A stretch of 16,794 nt of DNA from NCBI GenBank assembly GCA_900540625.1, contig UQGP01000047.1, positions 1 through 16,794 of the forward strand, in the 5' to 3' direction. The DNA is from an uncultured Porphyromonadaceae bacterium. Lineage in GTDB: Bacteria > Bacteroidota > Bacteroidia > Bacteroidales > Muribaculaceae. Below the pieces are notes generated by a model, which worked only from the letters and a program-made list of their open reading frames with translations, was not told where the DNA came from and did no database searches. The translations under genes were made by a program, and so were the position numbers. Positions 1 to 7,132 of the stretch are shown one piece after another; within the stretch, counting starts at the first letter, position 1; the number at the start of each line of letters is the position of its first letter.

Positions 1-34
1 CCGAACGAATACTAACACAACCAAATAAAAGACT

Positions 35-1312
35 ATGAAAACTTATAAGTATCTTATGATGTGCATCATGGCGGCAAGTGCCGCTATGTATGGATGCTCG
101 TCGGACGATGAGCCAAATAAAGAAGAGCAAAAGCGAGAAAATAATGAAAATGTAACACCGGCAAAAGCGCGTATGCAACTGACCGATGAACAGGACGCAA
201 TATCGTTGGCAGAAACAAAAGTTGCGTTCAAGTTCTTCGAAAGTGTGTATGACAAACACAGAGTCGATGAGAACGTACTGACATCGCCGTTGAGCAAAGA
301 CATTCTTTTCGGAATGGTGACCAACGCATTGTATGATGCGGATCGTGCGGATATACTCGAAGTATATGGAGCATCAACAATGGAGTCCGTTAATGACTTC
401 AATAGTAAACGCTTGGAGTATTTCGCATACGACACGGAGACAGCGAAAGTGTTTTTTGCCAATTCGATATGGGCTAATTCGCTACTGATGACCGACCAAC
501 CGGCGTTTATGGCAATGGCGGACAATCAGAAAAAGAACTACAAAGCCGAGACAACCATCCTCGATTTCGGTAAAGAAGATGTCCGCGCGCTGATAAATAA
601 ATGGTGTTCGACACACACACAAGGACTTATTCCTGAATTCTTAAAAAGAGAAGTGGAAAAAGTAACACAGAGTGTCTTTGTCAATACTATTTATTTCAAA
701 TGTCCATGGAAATCGGAATTTGATAAAAAAGACACTAAATCGGAAGGTTTCTATGACTATGCAGGCACTACACAAATCAAAAAAATCCAGATGATGAAAG
801 GCTGGCGCAGTGTGGCTGCCATCACCAATAATCGGATGTCCGCATTTGCATTTCCATATAGTGGCTGCAACTACTCGGCAGTATTCGTATTGCCGGCAGA
901 GGGATTGACCATCAAGGATATACTCGGCGATGTGGAAGACATGCTCATTTCAAGAGCATTAGACAATGTCAAAGAAAGACCATATCATATTGGTGTGCCG
1001 CGATTCCAAACCGATAGCAATGAAGATATTACGTCTGCAGTCGAAGCAACAGGTATCAGTTTCGACAACAAGGGTCTGATTGGATATGGCAGAATTAATA
1101 GCTCTATGACTTTACAGGCAGTCAATTTGATTGTTGACGAATCCGGTACACGAGCCGCGGCGGCATCCGCCACATTTCTTGTGACATCAAATGGAAGCGG
1201 AGACAAGAACCCGTATGAAATAATGCTTAATCGGCCATTCCTGATGATTGTCAAGGATGACAATCACGGCTCAATACTGCTGATGGCAGCCATTCAGATG
1301 CCGAAAGAATAA
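35..1312 (+). CDS. Serpin-family protease inhibitor, predicted surface lipoprotein
   Basis: A 425-residue serpin. Residues 1-20 form a lipoprotein signal ending at Cys21, followed by SSDDE, an acidic patch like the Bacteroidetes surface lipoprotein export signal, so I infer display on the cell surface. The serpin fold shows in VNTIYFKCPWKSEF (about 214-227) and in the C-terminal RPFLMIVKDDNHGSILLMAAI block. The reactive-loop hinge ESGTRAAAAS (Glu369 = P17, Gly371 = P15, Thr372 = P14, then four Ala) fits the inhibitory consensus, so it probably traps proteases by the suicide-substrate mechanism. Counting from P17 puts P1 near Ser385, but the loop is about five residues longer than in alpha-1-antitrypsin, so P1 is uncertain. 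Bacterial serpins are uncommon; miropin of Tannerella forsythia is a known inhibitory example in this order. The gene is AT-richer than the core genes. ATG at 35 is the first start that gives a signal peptide; its promoter lies outside the window. Confidence 0.93.
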   Translation: MKTYKYLMMCIMAASAAMYGCSSDDEPNKEEQKRENNENVTPAKARMQLTDEQDAISLAETKVAFKFFESVYDKHRVDENVLTSPLSKDILFGMVTNALYDADRADILEVYGASTMESVNDFNSKRLEYFAYDTETAKVFFANSIWANSLLMTDQPAFMAMADNQKKNYKAETTILDFGKEDVRALINKWCSTHTQGLIPEFLKREVEKVTQSVFVNTIYFKCPWKSEFDKKDTKSEGFYDYAGTTQIKKIQMMKGWRSVAAITNNRMSAFAFPYSGCNYSAVFVLPAEGLTIKDILGDVEDMLISRALDNVKERPYHIGVPRFQTDSNEDITSAVEATGISFDNKGLIGYGRINSSMTLQAVNLIVDESGTRAAAASATFLVTSNGSGDKNPYEIMLNRPFLMIVKDDNHGSILLMAAIQMPKE

Positions 1313-1334
1313 GACAGTATAATAAATAAAAGCC

Positions 1335-1386
1335 CTATCATAAGACAACGGCGACTGCATCAGCAGTCGCCGTTGTCTTATGATAG
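1335..1386. terminator. Perfect 24-bp inverted repeat between convergent genes, likely bidirectional terminator
   Basis: Arms 1335-1358 and 1363-1386 are exact reverse complements around a 4-base loop (ATCA). The structure lies 22 bp after the serpin stop and 11 bp past the stop of the convergent beta-barrel gene, so it can terminate both. The stem is GC-rich at the loop end and AT-rich at the base. There is no clear T-run on either side, so it is not a textbook intrinsic terminator. Confidence 0.72.
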
Positions 1387-1397
1387 AAGTTCGATTA

Positions 1398-2021
1398 TCA
1401 GAACAGATAGGCTGCCGTGATGGTCCAGAAGCGGTTTTTGCCGTTGACCAGATCGCCCTCGGGGATGGCGCTGCCTACTGCCTTGTTGACGAGGGACTTG
1501 GAAAGTCCGAGGCCATAAGAGGCGGCCACTTGCACTTTGCGGAAGAATTGGAGACCGAAGCCGAAGTTCCAGGATACATCGAATTTCTTGGCTTCGAAGG
1601 CTTCCTTGACGGCTGTACCGGAGGTCAGGAATGCGAAGCTCGGTCCGGTAAAGATGTAGGGGCTCAGGAAGCTGCCGACTACGGGAAGTCCGAATTTGTA
1701 CTTGATGTTGACGGGGATTTCGAAGTAATCCTTGGATACTTTTTCGGAGGCGGAAGTGCTGCTGATTGTAACGTTGGAGGTACGGCGTACGTACATCAGC
1801 GAAGCATCGAAGCCGAGGTTGATGGCGGGAATCATGAATTCGGCCTGAACACCGCCGGTAAATCCGGTGCGGTTGCTACCATCGAGAATGTCTTCATTGA
1901 ATTTGAGGCTGTTGACTGCTATGCCTATACGGGGTCCGAAAGAAAATTGGGCCGAGGCGGTAGTACTGATAGCGACTACGGCGATGATGGCTACGAGTGC
2001 GCGGCGAAGGTTTTTAATCAT
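1398..2021 (-). CDS. Outer-membrane beta-barrel protein (porin/PorT-like family)
   Basis: A 207-residue protein with a signal peptide at residues 1-24 (Arg-Arg near the N-terminus, a hydrophobic run AIIAVVAI, cleavage after ASA). The mature part alternates polar and hydrophobic residues in short strands such as FSFGPRIGIAV, LGFDASLMYV and EIPVNIKYKF. It ends in an aromatic-rich strand, TITAAYLF, with the C-terminal Phe typical of barrels inserted by the BAM machinery. The length suits an eight-stranded barrel of the Bacteroidetes outer-membrane beta-barrel group. Substrate or partner is not evident. It stands alone with its own promoter (2113-2143) and a leader of about 85 nt. ATG at 2021 is fixed by the signal peptide. 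Confidence 0.85.
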   Translation of the reverse strand: MIKNLRRALVAIIAVVAISTTASAQFSFGPRIGIAVNSLKFNEDILDGSNRTGFTGGVQAEFMIPAINLGFDASLMYVRRTSNVTISSTSASEKVSKDYFEIPVNIKYKFGLPVVGSFLSPYIFTGPSFAFLTSGTAVKEAFEAKKFDVSWNFGFGLQFFRKVQVAASYGLGLSKSLVNKAVGSAIPEGDLVNGKNRFWTITAAYLF

Positions 2022-2112
2022 AATCGTTAGGTTGTTTATTGTATGTGTTGTATTGTATTACAGAGCTATGCTCGCATGTCGGCGTCTCGTGTGCCGACAA
2101 TCGGGCAATGCA

Positions 2113-2143
2113 CAAAGTTAAGCATATTCCGGCACATGGCAAA
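2113..2143 (-). promoter_or_regulatory. Bacteroidetes-type promoter of the beta-barrel gene
   Basis: On the minus strand, TTTG (2143-2140) and TAACTTTG (2120-2113) are separated by exactly 19 bp, matching the Bacteroides -33/-7 consensus. The coding start at 2021 lies about 90 nt downstream. The site falls in the 186-bp gap after the capA-like stop, so the beta-barrel gene is probably transcribed separately. Confidence 0.78.
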
Positions 2144-2207
2144 GTGTGTCGCCGTGGCGTCTTGCTTCGTGAGTCCTGCGGATTGTGCCTTGTCGTACGT
2201 AAATTGC

Positions 2208-3281
2208 TCAGTGTATGCGTGGTACGGATTTATTGTGCTTATTGAATATGCGCAAGGCTGATGCAACGAATGCCCGGCATGCTGATGCTCTGATGCCGGC
2301 CACTGAGTCGATGTCGGTATCGCTATCTATGGGTACGAGCCTGAAATTTCGGTCTTTAGCATTGGGCTGCAGGGTGAAAACAAGCTTGTATCCGGCTTCG
2401 GCAACATAGGCGTGGCCTTTGGCATCGCGCTTGAGTGTGGCATGCACCATGGCTCCGCCGCGCGTGTCCGTGGTCTTCATATTGGATATGAAATTGCCTA
2501 ATGAGTAGACCAGCAGTGTATTACGGCCATCGTTTTTGTCGTTTGGCTCGAGTTGCATGGGCTGTATCACGTGCGGATGTCCGCCGATAATGAGGTCGAC
2601 GCCTCGGTCTTTGAGGAATTGGGCCATGTCGCGCTGAAAGGCGTTGGGCAGCAGTCGATATTCATCGCCCCAGTGTATGGCTACGACGAGGATTTCGGCT
2701 CCGGCGGCACGAGTGGCGCGGATGTCTGCGTCGATGGTTTTTCGGTCAATATAGTCGACTACGACGTTGCCTGAGATGCGGATGCCGTTGGTGCCGTATG
2801 TGTAGTTGAGAAATCCAACTTTGAATCCTTTGATGTCCTTGATGTAGGGTAGCGCTTTGGCTCGCGCCTCGGCATCGGGGTAGGTGCCTATATGGTCTAC
2901 TCCTTTGGCGTCGAGAGTCTTGATTGTTGTGCACAGGCCTCGGTCGCGTCGATCGAGAGTGTGGTTGTTGGCCGTGAGCATCATGTCAAATCCGGCTTCG
3001 ATGAGTGCATCCACGTATTTGTCCGGAGCGTTGAAGCAGGGATATCCCGAATATTTTGGGCCGGCCACGGGGGTTTCGAGGTTGACAACGGCGTAATCAG
3101 CGGCGCTAATCCAAGGGGCAAGGGCATCGAAATACCCGGAGAAATCGTAGTCGCCGCCTGTGCGGTATGCGGCATCCAATTGTCCTTGGTGCATCATGGC
3201 ATCACCGGCAAAAACCAGCGTTGCCTGCTGCTGTGGCACCAGTAGTGAGAGTATTTCGAAAAGTAATGAGGCGAAAATCAA
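2208..3281 (-). CDS. CapA family protein (PGA_cap metallophosphatase-like fold)
   Basis: A 357-residue CapA/PgsA-like protein. Family motifs in order: FAGDAMMH (24-31), NLETP (67-71), NNHTLD (105-110), HWGDEY (203-208), GGHPHVIQP (233-241) and YSLGNFIS (259-266). These form the metal-binding core of the calcineurin-like fold. The family is named for poly-gamma-glutamate capsule synthesis, but no capB or capC gene is present here, so its substrate is unknown. The start is odd: an in-frame TAA at 3299-3297 closes the frame upstream, there is no ATG before Met29, and the motif at residue 24 needs an earlier start. I chose TTG at 3281, which gives a short hydrophobic N-terminus (FASLLFEILSLLV) that may be a signal peptide. 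It follows folD by 64 bp with no promoter seen between, so it is probably last in the panC-to-capA run. Confidence 0.87.
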   Translation of the reverse strand: MIFASLLFEILSLLVPQQQATLVFAGDAMMHQGQLDAAYRTGGDYDFSGYFDALAPWISAADYAVVNLETPVAGPKYSGYPCFNAPDKYVDALIEAGFDMMLTANNHTLDRRDRGLCTTIKTLDAKGVDHIGTYPDAEARAKALPYIKDIKGFKVGFLNYTYGTNGIRISGNVVVDYIDRKTIDADIRATRAAGAEILVVAIHWGDEYRLLPNAFQRDMAQFLKDRGVDLIIGGHPHVIQPMQLEPNDKNDGRNTLLVYSLGNFISNMKTTDTRGGAMVHATLKRDAKGHAYVAEAGYKLVFTLQPNAKDRNFRLVPIDSDTDIDSVAGIRASACRAFVASALRIFNKHNKSVPRIH

Positions 3282-3345
3282 GGGCTTATATGTTTTTTAG
3301 GTGTACATATTACGGCTTGTCGGTGCGCTTGTACATCGTCCGGCG

Positions 3346-4233
3346 TTATTGCTTGGGGTACACAGCGCCGGTAGCGGCGAGTAGGGTGTTGCGCATCAGC
3401 ATGGCGATGGTCATGGGACCTACGCCGCCGGGCACGGGTGTGATGTAGCTGCATTTGGGGGCTACGGCGGCAAAGTCCACATCGCCGCAAAGCTTCCAGC
3501 CGCGGGCACGCGTTGCATCGGGCACGCGCGTGGTGCCCACGTCAATGACCGTGGCGCCTTCCTTGACCATATCTGCCGTCACGGATGCGGGTACGCCCAT
3601 GGCGGCCACCAATATGTCGGCCGTGCGTGTGATTGAGGCGATGTCGGCCGTGCGGCTGTGGCATACGGTGACAGTAGCATCGCCCGGATAGGACTTTTGC
3701 ATCATGAGCATAGCCAGAGGCTTACCTACGATGTTGCTTCGTCCGAGGATTACGCAATGCTTGCCCGAGGTGGGGATTTGGTATCGTTGCAGCAGTTCGA
3801 TGATGCCTGCCGGGGTGGCGCTTACAAATCCGGGCAGCCCTATGCTTAGTCGCCCGACATTGGCCGGGTGAAATCCGTCGACGTCTTTGCGCGGATCTAT
3901 GGCTTCGATGACGGCGTGCGTGTCGATGTGGCGTGGCAGCGGTAGTTGCACGATAAATCCGTCGATGTCGGGATTGTTGTTGAGGTCGCGGATATGTTCC
4001 AATAATTGCTCTTGAGAGATGGAGCCTTCGAAACGTAGCAGTGTGGAACCGAAGCCGCATTCTTCGCAGGCTTTGACCTTGGATGCTACGTAAGATTCGC
4101 TGCCGCCGTCGTGTCCGACGAGTATGGCGGCGAGGTGTGGCGCACGCCCTCCGTCGGCAACGATTCGAGCCACGGAGGTGGCTATCTCGGCGCGGATGGC
4201 GGCGGCGGTGGCTTTGCCGTCAATGATTTGCAT
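3346..4233 (-). CDS. folD: Bifunctional methylenetetrahydrofolate dehydrogenase/methenyltetrahydrofolate cyclohydrolase
   Basis: A 295-residue FolD, the usual family length. It interconverts 5,10-methylene- and 10-formyl-tetrahydrofolate in the cytosol, feeding purine and formyl-Met synthesis. Visible motifs: Tyr48 and the catalytic Lys52 in YVASK, QLPLP (96-100), DVDGFHPANVG (117-127) for folate binding, GRSNIVGKP (164-172) in the Rossmann part for NADP, VCHSRT (190-195), and PVPGGVGPMT (266-275). All expected residues are present. ATG at 4233 gives the standard MQIIDGK-type N-terminus. It lies 84 bp after ffh and 64 bp before the capA-like gene on the same strand, with no promoter seen in between. 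Confidence 0.97.
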   Translation of the reverse strand: MQIIDGKATAAAIRAEIATSVARIVADGGRAPHLAAILVGHDGGSESYVASKVKACEECGFGSTLLRFEGSISQEQLLEHIRDLNNNPDIDGFIVQLPLPRHIDTHAVIEAIDPRKDVDGFHPANVGRLSIGLPGFVSATPAGIIELLQRYQIPTSGKHCVILGRSNIVGKPLAMLMMQKSYPGDATVTVCHSRTADIASITRTADILVAAMGVPASVTADMVKEGATVIDVGTTRVPDATRARGWKLCGDVDFAAVAPKCSYITPVPGGVGPMTIAMLMRNTLLAATGAVYPKQ

Positions 4234-4317
4234 GGTTGTCTGTTGTATGGTTTTTGGGGTTGAGGGGACGGAGGGTGCGTGGCTGTGGTGCGCTACGAGA
4301 CTATCTGAGGAAAGTCC

Positions 4318-5673
4318 TTAGCGGCGCTGCTTGGCCATTTGCTGCATCTGGCGCATTTGCTGTGCCATCTTCAGCGGGTTTTTGCGCATATTGGCCATGG
4401 CTTGCATCATCTTGCGCATGTCGTTGAAGCGTTTGAGGATGCCGTTGACTTCCTGATAGGGGACTCCGGAGCCTGCGGCCAGGCGGCGGCGACGGCTTTC
4501 GTTGATGCAGTCGGGGTGTGCGCGTTCGTATGGGGTCATGGAGTCGATGACGGCTTCGGTGCTTTTGAAGATATTGTCGTTGATGTCCATGTCTTTGATG
4601 GCTTTGCCCACGCCCGGAATCATAGATGCCACGGACTTGAGGTCGCCCATCTTCTTGATTTGTTGCAGTTGGTCGCGGAAGTCGTTGAAATCGAACTTGT
4701 TTTTGAGCATCTTGCGCTCGATTTCGGCGGCTTGTTTTTCGTCGAAAACCTGCTGAGCTTTTTCGACCAGAGACACGATGTCGCCCATGCCGAGGATACG
4801 GTTGGCCATACGGTCGGGGTGGAAGGTGTCGATACCATCCATCTTTTCGCTTGTGCCGATGAACTTTATGGGCTTCTTGACCACCGAACGGATGGTGAGG
4901 GCGGCACCGGCTTTGGCATCGCCATCAAGTTTGGTGAGTACTACGCCGTCGAAGTCAAGACGGTCGTTGAATGCCTTGGCGGTATTGACAGCGTCTTGTC
5001 CGGTCATGGCATCGACTACGAACAGCGTTTCCGAAGGCTTGACGGCGTTCTTGATGTTCGCGATTTCGTTCATCATAGCCTCGTCCACGGCCAGGCGACC
5101 GGCGGTATCGATGATTACCAGGTCGTTGCCGTCGCGGCGTGCCTGTTCTATGGCGTGCTTGGCTATGGCCACGGGGTCTTTGCTGCCGTCTTCGCTGTAT
5201 ACGGGCACGCCGATGTTTTCGGCCAGGGCCTTGAGCTGGGCTATGGCGGCGGGGCGGTAAACGTCGCAGGCGGCCAGCAACGGGCGTTTGCCCTTTTCGT
5301 TTTTCAACTTATTGGCCAGCTTGGCGGTAAACGTTGTTTTACCGGAGCCTTGGAGGCCGCTCATCAGTATGATGGCGGGGCGTCCGTCGATATGCAACGG
5401 AGCTGCGTCACCACCCATAAGATTGCTCATCTCATCATGGACAATCTTGACCATAAGTTCGCCCGGCTTGATGGCCGTGAGAACGTTTTGGCCCAGCGCC
5501 TTTTCCTTGACTTCGTCTACGAAGGTTTTGGCAATCTTGTAGTTGACGTCGGCTTCGACAAGGGCGCGACGTATTTCCTTGAGGCTTTCCGAAATATTTA
5601 TCTCGGTGATGCGTCCTTGGCCTTTGAGAATTTTGAAGCCTCGTTCGAGGTGCTCGGTAAGTTTGTCAAACAT
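4318..5673 (-). CDS. ffh: Signal recognition particle protein Ffh (SRP54 homologue)
   Basis: A 451-residue Ffh. It binds 4.5S RNA and signal sequences and, with FtsY, brings nascent membrane proteins to the translocon. Domains: the N helical bundle (1-98); the G domain with P-loop GLQGSGKTT (106-114), DTAGR (189-193), TKLD (247-250) and GQDAVN (225-230); and a Met-rich M domain from about 325. The M domain holds the RNA-binding segment SRRRRLAAGSG (393-403) and a C-terminal tail rich in Met and Gln. Length and motifs are normal. It lies between panD (67-bp gap) and folD (84-bp gap) on the same strand, with no TAnnTTTG site in its own orientation upstream, so transcription probably reads through from panC. 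Confidence 0.98.
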   Translation of the reverse strand: MFDKLTEHLERGFKILKGQGRITEINISESLKEIRRALVEADVNYKIAKTFVDEVKEKALGQNVLTAIKPGELMVKIVHDEMSNLMGGDAAPLHIDGRPAIILMSGLQGSGKTTFTAKLANKLKNEKGKRPLLAACDVYRPAAIAQLKALAENIGVPVYSEDGSKDPVAIAKHAIEQARRDGNDLVIIDTAGRLAVDEAMMNEIANIKNAVKPSETLFVVDAMTGQDAVNTAKAFNDRLDFDGVVLTKLDGDAKAGAALTIRSVVKKPIKFIGTSEKMDGIDTFHPDRMANRILGMGDIVSLVEKAQQVFDEKQAAEIERKMLKNKFDFNDFRDQLQQIKKMGDLKSVASMIPGVGKAIKDMDINDNIFKSTEAVIDSMTPYERAHPDCINESRRRRLAAGSGVPYQEVNGILKRFNDMRKMMQAMANMRKNPLKMAQQMRQMQQMAKQRR

Positions 5674-5740
5674 TGTGTTTTGTCTTTAGAGGGATGGGAT
5701 GAGGGGTGTGTAAATTTGATTATTTATGGGGGCGTGACGT

Positions 5741-6091
5741 TTAGAGCAGGCGGTTGGTCTCCGTGTCCGGGAATATAACCATGGGCTTGAAAGTCTTGGC
5801 TTCTTCCAGAGGCATGGATGCATAGCTCATAATAATGACTATGTCGCCGGGCTGGACGCAACGTGCGGCAGCGCCGTTGAGGCAGATGACTCCGCTTCCG
5901 GCCTCGCCGGCTATGACATAGGTGTCGAGGCGAGCGCCGTTGTTGTTGTCGACGATGTATACTCTTTCGCCGGGGATGATGCCTGCGGCATCCATAAGGG
6001 CGCTGTCGATGGTGATGCTTCCGATGTAATCGAGGCGCGCCTCGGTGACGGTGACGCGGTGTATCTTGCTCTTAAGAACTTCTACGTTCAT
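5741..6091 (-). CDS. panD: Aspartate 1-decarboxylase proenzyme
   Basis: A 116-residue pyruvoyl enzyme that makes beta-alanine from L-aspartate for pantothenate. The proenzyme self-cleaves between Gly24 and Ser25 (YIGSITID), turning Ser25 into the pyruvoyl cofactor. Lys9, His11, Tyr22, Arg54, Thr57, Tyr58 and the NGAAAR segment (72-77) match known active-site positions. Length is typical of the family. It starts 21 bp after panC on the same strand, so the two are almost certainly cotranscribed: PanD supplies the beta-alanine that PanC uses. Confidence 0.97.
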   Translation of the reverse strand: MNVEVLKSKIHRVTVTEARLDYIGSITIDSALMDAAGIIPGERVYIVDNNNGARLDTYVIAGEAGSGVICLNGAAARCVQPGDIVIIMSYASMPLEEAKTFKPMVIFPDTETNRLL

Positions 6092-6112
6092 TTCTTTCGG
6101 GTTGTGTATGCG

Positions 6113-6976
6113 TTATTTGTGCAGGCTGTCGGGGTAAGCGATGTTGTCTATCAGGCGTACATCGCCGCAGTATACCGTGATGCAGCCTACGGGGTTGTGG
6201 GCTTGGTCCCAAGTCTTGACCGGCTGCATTGTCAGAGGGTCTACGATGCTGTAGTATTCGACTTGCAGCGACTCGGTGGCGTTGAGCGCTTCGGTGACGC
6301 GGGCTATCACTTGATCCACGGTCATTGTCTTGGCCCATTGGATGCTTTCCTCCATGACGCGGTGTATCGTGGAAGCGATGGCGCGTTGCTCGGGCGTGAG
6401 GCGAACGTTACGTGACGATAAGGCCAATCCGTCGTCCTCGCGGACGATAGGACAGGGCACAATCTGCAAGCCGTCAAAGCCGCCTTCCAGAGCGACCATA
6501 CGGCGGATTACGGCTATCTGTTGGAAATCTTTTTCGCCGAAGTATGCGCGTGTGGGGTGTGCCCATTCAAACAGGCGGCTGACTATCTGTGCCACGCCGT
6601 TGAAGTGTCCGGGGCGGCGCGGGCCTTCCATGACGGCTGCTACTTCGCCCAGATCGAAGACGCGGGTATCCGGCTCGGGATATACTTCTTCGGGGGTGGG
6701 GACGAAGGCATAGTCGACGCCGAGGCTCTCCAGCAGGGAGCAGTCGCGGTCTACGGTGCGCGGATATGTGCGCAGGTCTTCGGCGTTATTGAATTGTGTA
6801 GGGTTGACGAAGACACTGACTACGACTACATCGTTTTCCTGGCGTGCACGGCGCACCAGCGATGCGTGTCCCCGGTGTAAGGCACCCATGGTGGGCACCA
6901 GACCTACGCTTTTGCCTTCGTTGCGGGCGGCTTGGGTCAACTGGGCCAGCCGTGCCGTCTTAGTGACTATTTCCAT
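6113..6976 (-). CDS. panC: Pantothenate synthetase (pantoate--beta-alanine ligase)
   Basis: A 287-residue PanC. It condenses pantoate and beta-alanine with ATP to give pantothenate, the coenzyme A precursor. Motifs: PTMGALHRGH (28-37), holding the HIGH-type nucleotide site; NPTQF (58-62); GRRPGHFNGV-like pantoate site at 118-128 (here GPRRPGHFNGV); GEKDFQQ (147-153); and SSRN (187-190), the KMSKS-equivalent loop. All are intact. Only panC and panD are here; panB and panE are not in the window. A -7 box lies about 55 bp upstream. Confidence 0.97.
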   Translation of the reverse strand: MEIVTKTARLAQLTQAARNEGKSVGLVPTMGALHRGHASLVRRARQENDVVVVSVFVNPTQFNNAEDLRTYPRTVDRDCSLLESLGVDYAFVPTPEEVYPEPDTRVFDLGEVAAVMEGPRRPGHFNGVAQIVSRLFEWAHPTRAYFGEKDFQQIAVIRRMVALEGGFDGLQIVPCPIVREDDGLALSSRNVRLTPEQRAIASTIHRVMEESIQWAKTMTVDQVIARVTEALNATESLQVEYYSIVDPLTMQPVKTWDQAHNPVGCITVYCGDVRLIDNIAYPDSLHK

Positions 6977-7031
6977 TGCTTGTATAAAACTATTTGCGGG
7001 GACGAGCGTGGTGCCCGTCCCAATCAGAGCG

Positions 7032-7039
7032 CAAAGTTA
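7032..7039 (-). promoter_or_regulatory. -7 box of the panC-panD promoter
   Basis: TAACTTTG on the minus strand (7039 to 7032) in the 156-bp gap between the MetE-like stop and panC, followed by the GC that usually trails this box. The upstream region is AT-rich but has no convincing TTTG at 19-20 bp. panC starts 55 bp downstream. This is probably the promoter for the whole panC, panD, ffh, folD, capA-like run. Confidence 0.62.
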
Positions 7040-7132
7040 CAATAATTATATCAATTGACCTATAAAAAGGTGTTGCATCGCTTAAAAACTTTTTTTCGAT
7101 TCTCCGTGTCCCGGGGCTGTGCGCGGGCCTTG

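Noticed and set aside
1380..2030. A 216-codon plus-strand frame opposite the beta-barrel gene
   Set aside because: The minus strand has a signal peptide, barrel-like strands and a consensus promoter; the plus frame has none.
2208..3281. Capsule or poly-gamma-glutamate operon suggested by the CapA family name
   Set aside because: No capB, capC or glycan genes are nearby; many CapA-fold proteins are not capsule genes.
5711..5718. TAAATTTG promoter-like box on the plus strand between panD and ffh
   Set aside because: No plus-strand gene follows; it is a chance match in an AT-rich gap.
4339..5778. A 479-codon open frame on the plus strand opposite ffh
   Set aside because: It lies almost wholly antisense to the clear ffh gene, has no recognisable motif, and is explained by the GC-rich codon use of ffh.
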